DNA from: Rhizobium sp. ARZ01
GTDB taxonomy: Bacteria; Pseudomonadota; Alphaproteobacteria; Rhizobiales; Rhizobiaceae
Reading direction: 5' to 3'
Length of the DNA: 64,000 nucleotides
Assembly (NCBI RefSeq): GCF_014851675.1
Contig: NZ_JACVAE010000001.1
Coordinates: 1,364,001-1,428,000, forward strand
In this document: positions 36,459 through 45,180 of the stretch, in pieces
Numbering within the stretch: position 1 is the first letter of the stretch
How the letters are laid out: every line of letters begins with the position of its first letter
Notes under the pieces: model-generated
Database searches by the model: none
What the model saw: only the letters and a program-made list of their open reading frames with translations
What the model was told of the DNA's origin: nothing
Made by a program: the position numbers and the translations under genes

Positions 36459-36711
36459 GGGCTTGGATGCTCCTTTAGCCATTTAACAAGAGTGGGATAC
36501 ATACAACCGTTCCGGACCTGCGTCGCAGGCGCCATGCGGAGTGCGTTCAACACCGCCTCCTGCGTGGTCTCGGCCGCGGCGCGGAAGGCAAGGTCGTATG
36601 GTTGCCGGAAAAGCGCTGCTGGCTGGTGATCGACGACGACGGATCATGCTCGACAGGGTCGGCCGTCGTGAAACAGAGCACCATATCGCCGCTGTCATGC
36701 TCTAGAAAGCT
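36455..36711 (-). pseudogene. C-terminal remnant of a P1/DmpA-family aminopeptidase
   Basis: One frame shows SFLEHDSGDMVLCFTTADPV, resembling the GSGDIxxAFSTA block of the P1 (DmpA/BapA, S58) family. After a frame change near 36605 a second frame reads AAAETTQEAVLNALRMA and ends VKWLKEHPSP, resembling the C-terminus of that family. Its TGA overlaps the ATG of the D-aminopeptidase gene by four bases. The N-terminal 70 percent is absent, because the permease gene ends only 130 bases upstream. I infer a deleted, formerly coupled peptidase gene. Confidence 0.5.
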
Positions 36712-36843
36712 TCGAACTGGGCGACACGCTGCGATTGCCGGTCGACGAGTGATAGGTCTGGCAGAGCCTCGCTCGGGATTAACGGGCTTCATTTTCAAGC
36801 CTCCGGTGTCGGCCCTCCAGCCGAGAATGTGACCCCTTCAGGC

Positions 36844-37530
36844 TCAATCCAATGATAGACGCGGAGTATTGGTGATCCGCCCTTCCGTCCACCTGGAGAA
36901 CCAGAGGATCGGATAGCAATATATGAAGTACACCGCCGCGATCAGGCTGTATATAAAAAGAATATCTCGCGGATAACGCAAGATCGTGACTTCGCCCTGC
37001 CGGGTCAACTCAGCAATTCCGACAACCGAAAGAATAGCTGTGCTCTTAATGATGATGACATAAACGCTGCTCATCGGTGCGATGGTCAGTTTCAATGCCT
37101 GTGGCAAAATGATGTGCCAGAGACACTGCATCTGATTCATCCCGACCGCTGTAGCCGCTTCCCACTGCCCCTTTGGCACGGCCGCGATAGAGCCGCGAAC
37201 AATTTCCGCGACATAACTCGACGTATAAAGTGACAAGGCGACAAAGGCCGCCGTCTGGGAATCCCAGCTCAACCACGCCACGCCCGTGTTCGGCAGGACG
37301 AAATAGAAAAGATAGAGCTGCACCAAAAACGGCGTGCCACGCAGGCTGTGGACATAGAGACCAAGCAGTTTGGCGAGCAGCACGATATTGTAGCTGCGGA
37401 TAACGCCGATGATCAGCCCGAGCAGCGAACCAGCGAATATGGCGACCAACGAAACGATGAACGTCTCTTTGAACCCCTGCCAGAGAAACGGCAGGATCGC
37501 GACGGTGAGCTTCAGATAGTAATCAATCAT
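36844..37530 (-). CDS. Polar amino acid ABC transporter permease
   Basis: A 228-aa inner-membrane permease of the His/Glu/polar amino acid family with about five helices. SLRGTPFLVQLYLFYFVLP near residue 65 and the EAA loop AATAVGMNQMQCLWHIILPQA near 130 are typical. The ATG at 37530 lies two bases after the stop of the first permease. It should pair with that permease and the ATPase at 39204. Confidence 0.94.
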   Translation of the reverse strand: MIDYYLKLTVAILPFLWQGFKETFIVSLVAIFAGSLLGLIIGVIRSYNIVLLAKLLGLYVHSLRGTPFLVQLYLFYFVLPNTGVAWLSWDSQTAAFVALSLYTSSYVAEIVRGSIAAVPKGQWEAATAVGMNQMQCLWHIILPQALKLTIAPMSSVYVIIIKSTAILSVVGIAELTRQGEVTILRYPRDILFIYSLIAAVYFIYCYPILWFSRWTEGRITNTPRLSLD

Positions 37531-37532
37531 TG

Positions 37533-38231
37533 TCAGCCCTTTGCATTCCAGGCCGGCCCGGCCAGCCGGTTCTTGACGAACGCCGACAGCAGTAATACCA
37601 GGCAATAGATCATGAGATAACCAAACGCGATGGTGATAAAACTCTCGTTCGGTCGAACGCGCTCACTGTTCAAAAGAATCCCCGCGCTGGCGAATTCGAA
37701 CACGGTGATGAGCGAAAGCAACGACGTGTCTTTGATGAGAACCGCTGTTTGGCCGATCACCGGTGGCACAACATTCGCAAAGGCCTGCGGCAACACGATA
37801 TGGCGCAGGCGCTGCCTGTAATTCATGCCAACGGCTTTCGACGCCTCGAATTGGCCGGAGGGGACGGATTCGATACCCGTGCGGATGATCTCGCACATAT
37901 ACGGGGCGCAGTTGAGCACCAGAGCCGCTATGCCAAGGCTCATTTCTGGCCATCTGGCGGTGAATGGCAGCACCGCCGGGAGGCCGTAATAGACCAGATA
38001 GATCTGCACCAACAGCGGCGTGGCACGAATAAACGTAATGTAGGCCCGGATGAGATTTATTAGCCATCTCATTTTCGTGAACATAATCAAAGCCATGACC
38101 GTTCCGAGAATGAATGAGAGAATGAAGCTGACTCCCGCCGCCCACAGGGTATTGCCCAGCCCTTGAACAAAGGCATCGAAATATTGAGCCACGATACGGT
38201 AGTTGTAGTATTCGAGTATCAGGGATGACAT
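37533..38231 (-). CDS. Polar amino acid ABC transporter permease
   Basis: A 232-aa permease of the same family as its downstream neighbour. Motifs are FIRATPLLVQIYLVYYGLP near residue 75 and the EAA loop EASKAVGMNYRQRLRHIVLP near 145. The ATG at 38231 is chosen; a longer frame back to 38309 lacks membrane character. The gap to the binding-protein gene upstream is 136 bases. Confidence 0.94.
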   Translation of the reverse strand: MSSLILEYYNYRIVAQYFDAFVQGLGNTLWAAGVSFILSFILGTVMALIMFTKMRWLINLIRAYITFIRATPLLVQIYLVYYGLPAVLPFTARWPEMSLGIAALVLNCAPYMCEIIRTGIESVPSGQFEASKAVGMNYRQRLRHIVLPQAFANVVPPVIGQTAVLIKDTSLLSLITVFEFASAGILLNSERVRPNESFITIAFGYLMIYCLVLLLSAFVKNRLAGPAWNAKG

Positions 38232-38367
38232 TGGAAAGACCTTGCAGTCAGGCAACGCAGGCAGTATCGCGTCGCCAGGATGCGATCGCCCCCCTTTGGC
38301 GCCTCTCACCTTAGAAGCTATCTGAAAGGCCCCGTGCCGCTTGCGCGAGGCCTTTCAACGAATGCTG

Positions 38368-39165
38368 TTACTTGTGATCCTTTTCCCACTCGGTCGTGTT
38401 CCACCAGTAATTCACCATCTTCTCCAGACGCTTGTCCGAGGTTGTCAGTTCGACATAGTTGTCGAGCCACATTTTCAGATGGAAGGCATCAGGGCGAACG
38501 GCGAATGAAAGCGGGTTCTTGACGACGATGCCGTCGAGCAGCTTCAGGTTATCGAAATCATTGAGAAAGTTGGAAACGTTGCCCAGATCGGACACAAGCC
38601 CGTCGAGCCGTCCAGCGGAAAGCGCCTGCGCGACCGCGGCAGTGCCACCGCTAAATTCTTTCAGAGTGGCTTCAGGCAGATACTTCTTGATCGCTTCGCT
38701 GTAGGAGCTTGCCTGTGTAGAGCCAAGGCTAAGCCCGCTCTTGTTCAGGTCTTCCCACTTCGTGTAGGGAGAATCCTTCAAAGCCACGCCGACTGTTTCT
38801 TCGTAGAACATCGGCCGCGAGAAAAGAAGCTGTGAAGCGCGTTGGGGCGTCGGGGTCATGTCTGCGGCAATCATGTCGACCTTGCCCGAAAGCAGAGCGG
38901 GAATGAGGCCCTTCCAGTCATAATCCTGGAACGTAACCTTCACGCCAAGGTCTTCTGCCATCATGCGCGCAAGCTCAACCGCCAACCCTGTCTGCTTACC
39001 GTTCTTATCAATGAAGCTGACCGGCGCTCCCTGGGTTTGGACGGCAACGATCAACTCTCCACGTTTCAAGATGTCGTCCATTTCGTCAGCCTGCGCCACA
39101 GACGCGACGCTGGTAATGCCGATGACCATCGCGGCTGCAGCTACAAGTTTGTTCAGTATTCCCAT
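38368..39165 (-). CDS. Polar amino acid ABC transporter substrate-binding protein
   Basis: A 265-aa periplasmic binding protein (family 3). The signal peptide covers residues 1-26 (LVAAAAMVIGITSVASVAQA). The mature protein has GELIVAVQTQGAPVSFIDKN, GLAVELARMMAEDLGVKVTF, IAADMTPTPQRASQLLFSRP and LGSTQASSYSEAI, typical of polar or cationic amino-acid binders. The ligand cannot be read directly. The neighbours dapF and lysA suggest diaminopimelate or a related diamino acid. Confidence 0.93.
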   Translation of the reverse strand: MGILNKLVAAAAMVIGITSVASVAQADEMDDILKRGELIVAVQTQGAPVSFIDKNGKQTGLAVELARMMAEDLGVKVTFQDYDWKGLIPALLSGKVDMIAADMTPTPQRASQLLFSRPMFYEETVGVALKDSPYTKWEDLNKSGLSLGSTQASSYSEAIKKYLPEATLKEFSGGTAAVAQALSAGRLDGLVSDLGNVSNFLNDFDNLKLLDGIVVKNPLSFAVRPDAFHLKMWLDNYVELTTSDKRLEKMVNYWWNTTEWEKDHK

Positions 39166-39203
39166 TTCAGTTCTCCTCTCGTTGGTATTTTTAGTTGGTA
39201 CTT

Positions 39204-39959
39204 TTATAAAACCTGCTCCAAAAAGGTCCGGGTACGCGGCTGTTTTGGTTCTGAAAAAAGCGTGGCAGGATTTCCCACTTCGACGATCTGCCCCTCGTCC
39301 ATAAAGATCACCTGGTCCGCAACTTCCCGCGCGAAACCCATTTCGTGGGTAACTACCACCATCGTCATGCCCTCGTGGGCCAGGTTTCGCATCAGTTCGA
39401 GAACGCCGCCGACCATCTCCGGGTCGAGGGCAGATGTGGCTTCGTCGAAAAGCATGACCTTGGGATTCATCGCCAACGCGCGGGCGATTGCCACGCGCTG
39501 CTGCTGACCTCCGGAAAGCTGGCTCGGATAATGGCCTTCACGCTCCGCCATACCCACTTTACGGAGCATTTCTCGGGCGCGTTCGGTGGCATCCTCCAGG
39601 CTCCGTTTCAGCACCACGACTTGCGGCAGAACGACATTTTCCAGAGCAGTCTTGTGTAGAAACAGATTGAAGTGCTGAAACACCATTCCGATTTCTGACC
39701 GCGCGTGATTGAGGTCGGTTCGACCGTCGGAAATTCGCATATCGTTGACGACAATCGTGCCTGAATCGATGCTTTCCAAGGCATTCAGGGTCCGCAACAG
39801 CGTGCTCTTGCCGGATCCTGACGGGCCGATGATGACAAGGACTTGCCCTTTCTCAACGGAGAAGGAGACCTTGTTCAATGCACGATGTGCCTTTCCATTT
39901 TGCGTGGCAGCATAAGTCTTGGAAACATCCTCGACGGAAATGAAGATATTGCTCGACAT
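39204..39959 (-). CDS. Polar amino acid ABC transporter ATP-binding protein
   Basis: A GlnQ/HisP-type ATPase of about 251 residues. Walker A is [13 protein letters not shown] near residue 40, the signature [16 protein letters not shown] near 143, and Walker [31 protein letters not shown] is the typical Q-loop area. The ATG at 39959 follows the dapF-like stop closely. A TTG at 39965 overlapping that stop is also possible. It energises the two permeases downstream. Confidence 0.95.
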   Translation of the reverse strand: MSSNIFISVEDVSKTYAATQNGKAHRALNKVSFSVEKGQVLVIIGPSGSGKSTLLRTLNALESIDSGTIVVNDMRISDGRTDLNHARSEIGMVFQHFNLFLHKTALENVVLPQVVVLKRSLEDATERAREMLRKVGMAEREGHYPSQLSGGQQQRVAIARALAMNPKVMLFDEATSALDPEMVGGVLELMRNLAHEGMTMVVVTHEMGFAREVADQVIFMDEGQIVEVGNPATLFSEPKQPRTRTFLEQVL

Positions 39960-39961
39960 GA

Positions 39962-40840
39962 TCAAACCAGTTCCTGTGCAGTAAAACCGTAGAAGGATAC
40001 AGCGACGTCTCCAGTGAGAATGATCGTTTCGTCTTGGAGGACGCGGACGTCGAGGCTTCCCCCGGGCATATCGACGATGGCGTGCGGGTGCTCAATGAGG
40101 CCTTTCCTGAGCGCCGCCAGCACCGCCGCGCAGGCGCCGCTGCCGCAAGCCTGGGTGAGGATCCCCGGTCGCTCATAGACGACTAAGCGGATGCGGCCAC
40201 CGCCTACAAGTTCCGCCACCCCGATGTTGGCCTGTTCCGGAAGGTAGCGATTTTTCTGAATGGGGTCGGCCAGCGCCGCCACATCCAATGAATCGCGGTC
40301 CGCGACAAAATAGACGAGATGCGGATTGCCCATGTTGACGGCCACCGGATCTTTGAGCGGACCGTTGTCGAGGCGGCCGCGCGCCTCTTCGAGAGGGCCT
40401 GCCAGAGGAATTTTGCGCCAGTCCCATTCGCCGCTGACAATATGCAGACTGACGCGATGGTCCCCTTCGCGCCTTGCGCGGATCGGTCCCCCTATCGTCT
40501 CGATGACGACCTCGCCGGCGCCGCTCTCTTCCATCAAAAGCCATGCAGCGCAGCGCGTTGCATTCAAGCAGGTCTGCGCTTCGACGCCATCGATGTTGTA
40601 GATGCGCAATCTGACATTCGCATCGGGGCGTTGCGGCTGCTCGAAGACCAGAAGCTGATCGCCGCCGACACCCCGATGCCGGTCGCAAATCCAGCGGATT
40701 GCTTGTTCTGATGGCACGAACGTGTGATGTCGTCCGTCCATCACCACGAAATCGTTGCCAAGGCCGTGCGTTTTAATGAAGGAGCGCTCGGGGGAGGAAA
40801 AAGCTTCGCGGTAATCAATATCAAGCAGCAATCCATTCAC
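39962..40840 (-). CDS. dapF: Diaminopimelate epimerase-like protein with variant active-site motif
   Basis: A 292-aa member of the DapF family, which interconverts LL- and meso-diaminopimelate with two cysteines. The N-terminal [17 protein letters not shown] and [14 protein letters not shown] are standard. The first cysteine motif reads [16 protein letters not shown] where known DapF has DGSE and CGN. The second cysteine lies in [12 protein letters not shown]. Both cysteines are kept, but changes beside the substrate site may alter specificity; some relatives are histidine racemases. It overlaps the lysA 3' end by 20 bases and stands in an amino-acid import operon, so it is probably a second, specialised copy. 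Confidence 0.9.
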   Translation of the reverse strand: MNGLLLDIDYREAFSSPERSFIKTHGLGNDFVVMDGRHHTFVPSEQAIRWICDRHRGVGGDQLLVFEQPQRPDANVRLRIYNIDGVEAQTCLNATRCAAWLLMEESGAGEVVIETIGGPIRARREGDHRVSLHIVSGEWDWRKIPLAGPLEEARGRLDNGPLKDPVAVNMGNPHLVYFVADRDSLDVAALADPIQKNRYLPEQANIGVAELVGGGRIRLVVYERPGILTQACGSGACAAVLAALRKGLIEHPHAIVDMPGGSLDVRVLQDETIILTGDVAVSFYGFTAQELV

Positions 40841-42113
40841 CCGCTTGTTCGAGTTTCAGCATTGCGGCAACGGTCTGCCGATGGCGAGCCAGGCAATACC
40901 TGTTGCCTTCCACCAGAATTTCCTGCACCAGCGGTCGGGCGTTGTAACTGGATGACATCACGGCGCAGTAGGCACCGGCCACCCCGAGGGCGAGAAGATC
41001 GCCGCTGACAAGCGGCGGCAGCGCCTCATATTTTCCGAACGTATCCGAACTTTCACAAACCGGGCCAACGATATGACACGGCTCCGCCAGGGTTTCAGCC
41101 GCGGGTTCGGCAATCGGCCAGATCGGATGGCGCGCATCATAGAGCGCGGGGCGCATTAGGTCGTTCATCCCCGCATCGACGATCGTGAATTTTTCGCTGC
41201 CCTGGACCTTGTTGTACAGTACTTCACTGACCAGAATTCCCGCTTCCGCAACGACGAAGCGACCAGGCTCGATCGTAAGTTCGCATCCGCAATCAGCGAG
41301 CGTTTCACGAAGAATGGCCCCATAGGTCACAATATCGATGCCCGAACGTCCGTCATACGAAACGCCGAGGCCGCCACCCAGATCGAGCCGCGTGATCGTG
41401 TTGCCTTGCGCGCGGATCCGCCCCACCAGTTCCGCCACCCTTTCGAAGGTCTTGCGGAATGGCAGGATATCGGTGATCTGCGAGCCGATATGGACGGCAA
41501 GCCCCAGGCAGTCGATCCCGGGAAGGGTCGAGGCCCTGGCATAGACAGTCAGAGCAGCTTCATAGGGTATGCCAAATTTGTTGTGTCGCGTTCCAGTCGT
41601 GATTTTGGGGTGCGTGGCCGCATCGACATCCGGATTTACACGAAGGACAACCGGCACTTTCCGCCCGACATTTCGCGCCACCTTCGCAATCAACTCCAGT
41701 TCTTCCGTCGACTCGACGTTGAGTTGGCCCACGCCTGCCGCGACGGCCGCCTTGATTTCCTGCTCGCTTTTGCCAACACCGGAAAAGACGATCTTTTGCG
41801 CCGGCACCCCGGCCGCAAGCGTCCGTTCGAGCTCTCCGCCCGAAACGATATCCATGCCGCAACCAAGACCGGAGAGTATCCGCAAGAGGGACAGATTATT
41901 GTTAGCCTTCATGGCGTAGCAGATCTGTACCTCGGCGGGGTGCAATGCGTCACGCAGCATCTCAATGCGTTGGCAGACGGCAGATGCCGAATAGGCATAG
42001 AAAGGCGTTCCGAATTTCTCAGCGATCGTCCTTACGGGAACCTGTTCGATAAAGAGTTCCCCGGAACGATAACCAATCTGCGCCACATGCGGGCGCACGA
42101 ATTCCGCTGTCAT
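40821..42113 (-). CDS. lysA: Diaminopimelate decarboxylase
   Basis: A 430-aa fold-type III PLP enzyme that turns meso-diaminopimelate into L-lysine. The PLP lysine is in YAMKANNN near residue 63. HIGSQITD is near 198, the glycine loop LDLGGGLGV near 235, EPGRFVV near 287, the catalytic CESSDTF near 355, and YCAVMSSSYNARP near 386, all as in LysA. The ATG at 42113 follows GGGGAAC. It is the first gene of the operon and diverges from lysR, as in E. coli. It overlaps the dapF-like gene. Most rhizobia carry another lysA, so this may be a dedicated salvage copy. Confidence 0.94.
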   Translation of the reverse strand: MTAEFVRPHVAQIGYRSGELFIEQVPVRTIAEKFGTPFYAYSASAVCQRIEMLRDALHPAEVQICYAMKANNNLSLLRILSGLGCGMDIVSGGELERTLAAGVPAQKIVFSGVGKSEQEIKAAVAAGVGQLNVESTEELELIAKVARNVGRKVPVVLRVNPDVDAATHPKITTGTRHNKFGIPYEAALTVYARASTLPGIDCLGLAVHIGSQITDILPFRKTFERVAELVGRIRAQGNTITRLDLGGGLGVSYDGRSGIDIVTYGAILRETLADCGCELTIEPGRFVVAEAGILVSEVLYNKVQGSEKFTIVDAGMNDLMRPALYDARHPIWPIAEPAAETLAEPCHIVGPVCESSDTFGKYEALPPLVSGDLLALGVAGAYCAVMSSSYNARPLVQEILVEGNRYCLARHRQTVAAMLKLEQAGEWIAA

Positions 42114-42195
42114 TTTGTTCCCCAGTTGGCGCAGCAGTTTCTCTGCCTTTTCGCACGGAGGGGACGCTACCAAAATCCAACATGCCGTCAAATTC

Positions 42196-42214
42196 ATAAT
42201 TTACTGTGGTTTAT
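42196..42214. promoter_or_regulatory. Candidate LysR operator between lysA and lysR
   Basis: ATAA and TTAT flank an 11-base spacer, matching the dyad T-N11-A layout of LysR-type sites. It lies in the AT-rich part of the 147-base divergent gap, 47-65 bases ahead of lysR. I infer that LysR binds here and controls both directions. Confidence 0.45.
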
Positions 42215-42260
42215 TCATTTTTGATATGTTTTCCGGCAAGACCCAGACAAAGGAAACACC

Positions 42261-43184
42261 ATGCGCCTCGCACACCGACAGCTCGAAATCTTCCAGTCGC
42301 TTATGCAGACGCTAAACGTCACCGAAACAGCGAGCCTATTATATTCGTCACAACCGACGATCAGCCGAGAATTGAAGGAGCTTGAGGCCCTGCTCGGTTT
42401 CCCCCTCTTTCACCGACAGAACCGACGCCTTGAACCAAGCCAGCAGGCCATCGCGCTCAACGTCATCGTCCAGCGCTCGTTCGTCAGTATTGAAGAGATT
42501 GCGCGAACCGCCAGAGCAATACGCGAAGACAGCTTTCAGCGCGTGTCCGTCGCGTGCCTGCCTGCTTTTGCCCATGCCTTGATCCCGCAGGTGGTAGAGC
42601 GCTTCCTTGCCGAATTTCCAAACACGTCACTCAAGATCCATTCTCTGGAGGAGACGGCGCTGACCCGAGATTTGGTGAGCAAGTTTTTCGACATCGGAAT
42701 CGTCGAAGGGAGATTCGATCGTACCCCTTCCACCACCTTGGAGCTTTATGCGGGCGATCTGTTGTGCATCATGCCGGCATCGCATCCGCTCGCCCAATAC
42801 GAGGTTCTGAAAACCGAACATTTCGAGGGACATAACTTCATATACTATTCGGATGAAGATTCTTATCGTCGGCAGGTGGATTCATTTTTTGAAACGGCGA
42901 ACGTCAAACGCAAGCTCTTGGTCGAAACCACCACCGCCACCTCAATTGGCTCGCTTGCGCGCGCCGGGATCGGTCTTTCTATCGTCAACCCGCTCACCGC
43001 TCTCGCTTTTCGGGGGGACGGGATTGCCGTGCGCCCTTTGGCCCAACCCATCCCCTACCATGTCAACATTTGGCAACCCGAACCCTCAAAGCGCGGCGTT
43101 TTTGGCTCTCATTTCGTCGAGGCCATCGAGATCGCCGTCGCAGCAGCGGTGACAACGCTCTCCGCTGGCGGGCTGTGCAGATAG
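42261..43184 (+). CDS. lysR: LysR-type regulator, LysR (lysA activator) group
   Basis: A 307-aa LysR-type protein. The winged helix is at residues 3-60 with TETASLLYSSQPTISREL. The effector domain matches the E. coli lysA activator LysR in several blocks: SVACLPAFAHALIPQ, DEDSYRRQVDSFFETANVKRK (in pieces), VETTTATSIGSLARAGIGLS and VNPLTALAF. It diverges from a lysA gene, the arrangement known from E. coli, where LysR activates lysA in response to diaminopimelate. AAGGAAA precedes the ATG. It probably senses diaminopimelate and switches on the import operon. Confidence 0.9.
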   Translation: MRLAHRQLEIFQSLMQTLNVTETASLLYSSQPTISRELKELEALLGFPLFHRQNRRLEPSQQAIALNVIVQRSFVSIEEIARTARAIREDSFQRVSVACLPAFAHALIPQVVERFLAEFPNTSLKIHSLEETALTRDLVSKFFDIGIVEGRFDRTPSTTLELYAGDLLCIMPASHPLAQYEVLKTEHFEGHNFIYYSDEDSYRRQVDSFFETANVKRKLLVETTTATSIGSLARAGIGLSIVNPLTALAFRGDGIAVRPLAQPIPYHVNIWQPEPSKRGVFGSHFVEAIEIAVAAAVTTLSAGGLCR

Positions 43185-43590
43185 ACATGATAGCGCGAAC
43201 GTCCGCTATGGGGCGCATAGCTATTCCCTCGCTGACCGGCGTGAACACGTCGAGGTCTCGAGCGGCGGGGCTCGTCGTCACGCAGGAAGTCGGACGGGTG
43301 AGAACTTGCAAGCTTGGGAAGAGTGGCCTCAACGCGAAGGCGGGTAGACCAGCAAGTATTCATTGTTTTCGCTCATGACGCGACCATAGCCTCGATTCCT
43401 CAAAGTTGTATCAGGAGTTGCAGCAGGTGCAATTTTCTAGTTGGCTGGGTTCACGACCCGCCTTCTCCGGTCCCACAATCTGCGCAGCTAGGTTGATCCG
43501 TCTGCCGCTGAGATGAGCCGCGTTGTTACTCGTTGTAGCGCATTGAGTCATGACAGTATCGGCGCATTCAAGCCATGACCGCTGGTGGCG
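43185..43590. other. Stretch between lysR and the IS1182 element
   Basis: No gene is recognised in these 406 bases. A minus frame is open here and continues into the IS, but it gives no known protein. Confidence 0.4.
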
Positions 43591-44654
43591 GATATCGTTG
43601 AAAAACTCGCCAACATAATCGCTCACTGCGATAAGGCCGAGGTGTCTTTGCATTTCGCCGGGCTGGCCATAGCCCGATGCGACGTGCGGGCGGCCGATGA
43701 GCCCTTCACAGGGCTGGTCGTGCGGCTGCTGGGCGGCACGGCGGCCTGAGCTTTGCCAGCCTTCTGAGGTTTTGGGCAGTTGCGGCGAGGAGGAATTCGT
43801 CGCGTGCCCCGCATGGACCGCGCAGCCGCAGCCGCGCCGTCCGAAGGATGCGTTTGAGGTGAGCAAACAGCATCTCCACCTTCTTGCGCCGATGCCGCGA
43901 GCGCTCATAGTCCGGTGTGCCGGCAAGTGGCCCTTATGCGCTCGGTCAATTTCGCCGCCGGATCGGACGGGAAAATGAACTTCGGCGTCACCGGCGAGGC
44001 CGCACCGAAAGCCGCATCATCGAGGACCGCCAGATATTCCTGCACGGAGCGGCTGGCATCGTCCTTCGCCGCGTCGATGTTCCATTCCCGCGCTGGGCAC
44101 CGAGCGCTGCTTGTTGGCGAAGGCGGCAATCAGGCTGGGGTCGACGGCAAAGCCTTCCGCGCCGACCAAGCCCTGCGCCAGGCAGCGCTCCACCACCGTC
44201 TCGAACAGGTGCCGCAGGATATCGCTCTGCCGGAAACGGCCATGGCGGTTCTTGGAAAAACTCGAATGGTCGGGCACCTTGCCGTCCAGTCCCAGGCGAC
44301 AGAACCATCGGTAGGCGAGATTGAGATGCACTTCCTCGCACAGCCGCCGTTCCGACCGGATCGCCATGCTGTAGCCGATGATCAGCATCCGCATCATCAG
44401 TTCGGGATCGATCGAGGGGCGGCCCGTGCTGCTGTAGTACGGCTTCAACTGCATACGGATGCCATCAAGGTCCAGATGGCGGTCGATCCTGCGAAGCAGG
44501 TAGACTACCGGCACATGCTCAACAAGGCTGAACTCGTAGAAGAGCTGCGCCGGAGCCGCCTGGATTCCCATCATTCGCCTGATCCCCTGCGAATCACTCT
44601 GAGGAGTGAATCACGGGTCTCAAGCGTCGGCAACAAAGGGTTTTCAACACTATC
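43591..44654 (-). mobile_element. IS1182-family element with internal deletion
   Basis: Imperfect inverted repeats mark both ends: GATATCGTTGAAAAAC at 43591-43606 and, on the other strand, GATAGTGTTGAAAACC ending at 44654. GGCG lies directly outside both ends and may be a target duplication. The element is about 1.06 kb, against about 1.6 kb for intact relatives, because the middle of the transposase gene is missing. Confidence 0.65.
43706..44574 (-). pseudogene. IS1182-family transposase, internally deleted and frameshifted
   Basis: The N-terminal part from the ATG at 44574 is typical: LLRRIDRHLDLDGIRMQLKP, GRPSIDPELMMRMLIIGYSM, RLCEEVHLNLAYRWFCRLGL and DHSSFSKNRHGRFR. A frame change near 44070 leads to NIDAAKDDASRSVQEYLAVL. 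After about 43940 the reading jumps to the conserved C-terminal segment RRKKVEMLFAHLKRIL and DEFLLAATAQNLRRLAK. The central part of some 180 residues, including catalytic residues, is gone. It cannot encode an active transposase. Confidence 0.85.
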
Positions 44655-45180
44655 GGCGCGCCGCGGACATGGACGGGCATCGAGAGTAACGGCAGCTTTT
44701 GGAAATTCGCCGGCGCTTCCCGAATGACGGAAATGGGGGCGCAAAGCGGTCATTCGCGCCATGATCACCAGACGGCAGCTTCGGGCCCCATTCCAGACCT
44801 CGGCGGCAAGTGCTCTGGTGTCCGCCTTTCGTGTTGGGTCTCCTGGCAGCGGACGGTCGGCCATCGGCCCCATTCAAGACGCTTGGGTCACAAGGGCCAA
44901 GTATCCGCTCCTGAAGCTTCCTGGTGTTCGGATCAGGGGGTATTGCTAACTCTCCACCCGTTTGAGACGACCATAAAGTCGGCAACCCGGATGTCTCCTA
45001 TCCCTCGCATTGATAGGAATCGAACTATTGGCCCATCTAGCGCTGCATGATCCTTACACGTTGCCTTTCAGTGGCATTATTACAAGGTTCACCATGCATA
45101 CCGCATTGCCCCGGCGCTCATCCATCCCTCCCTTCATTCGGAGGCAAGGGACAGCGCCACCCTTAATTTCCGCCCCCCTT
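44655..45180. other. Stretch without recognisable gene next to the polyol operon
   Basis: About 530 bases with no supported gene. Open frames on both strands give no known motif. The polyol operon ends at 45181 reading toward this stretch. No clear terminator is visible. Confidence 0.4.

Noticed and set aside
43411..43926. Minus-strand open frame of 171 codons across the IS1182 end
   Set aside because: It covers the conserved transposase C-terminus in another frame and gives no known protein.
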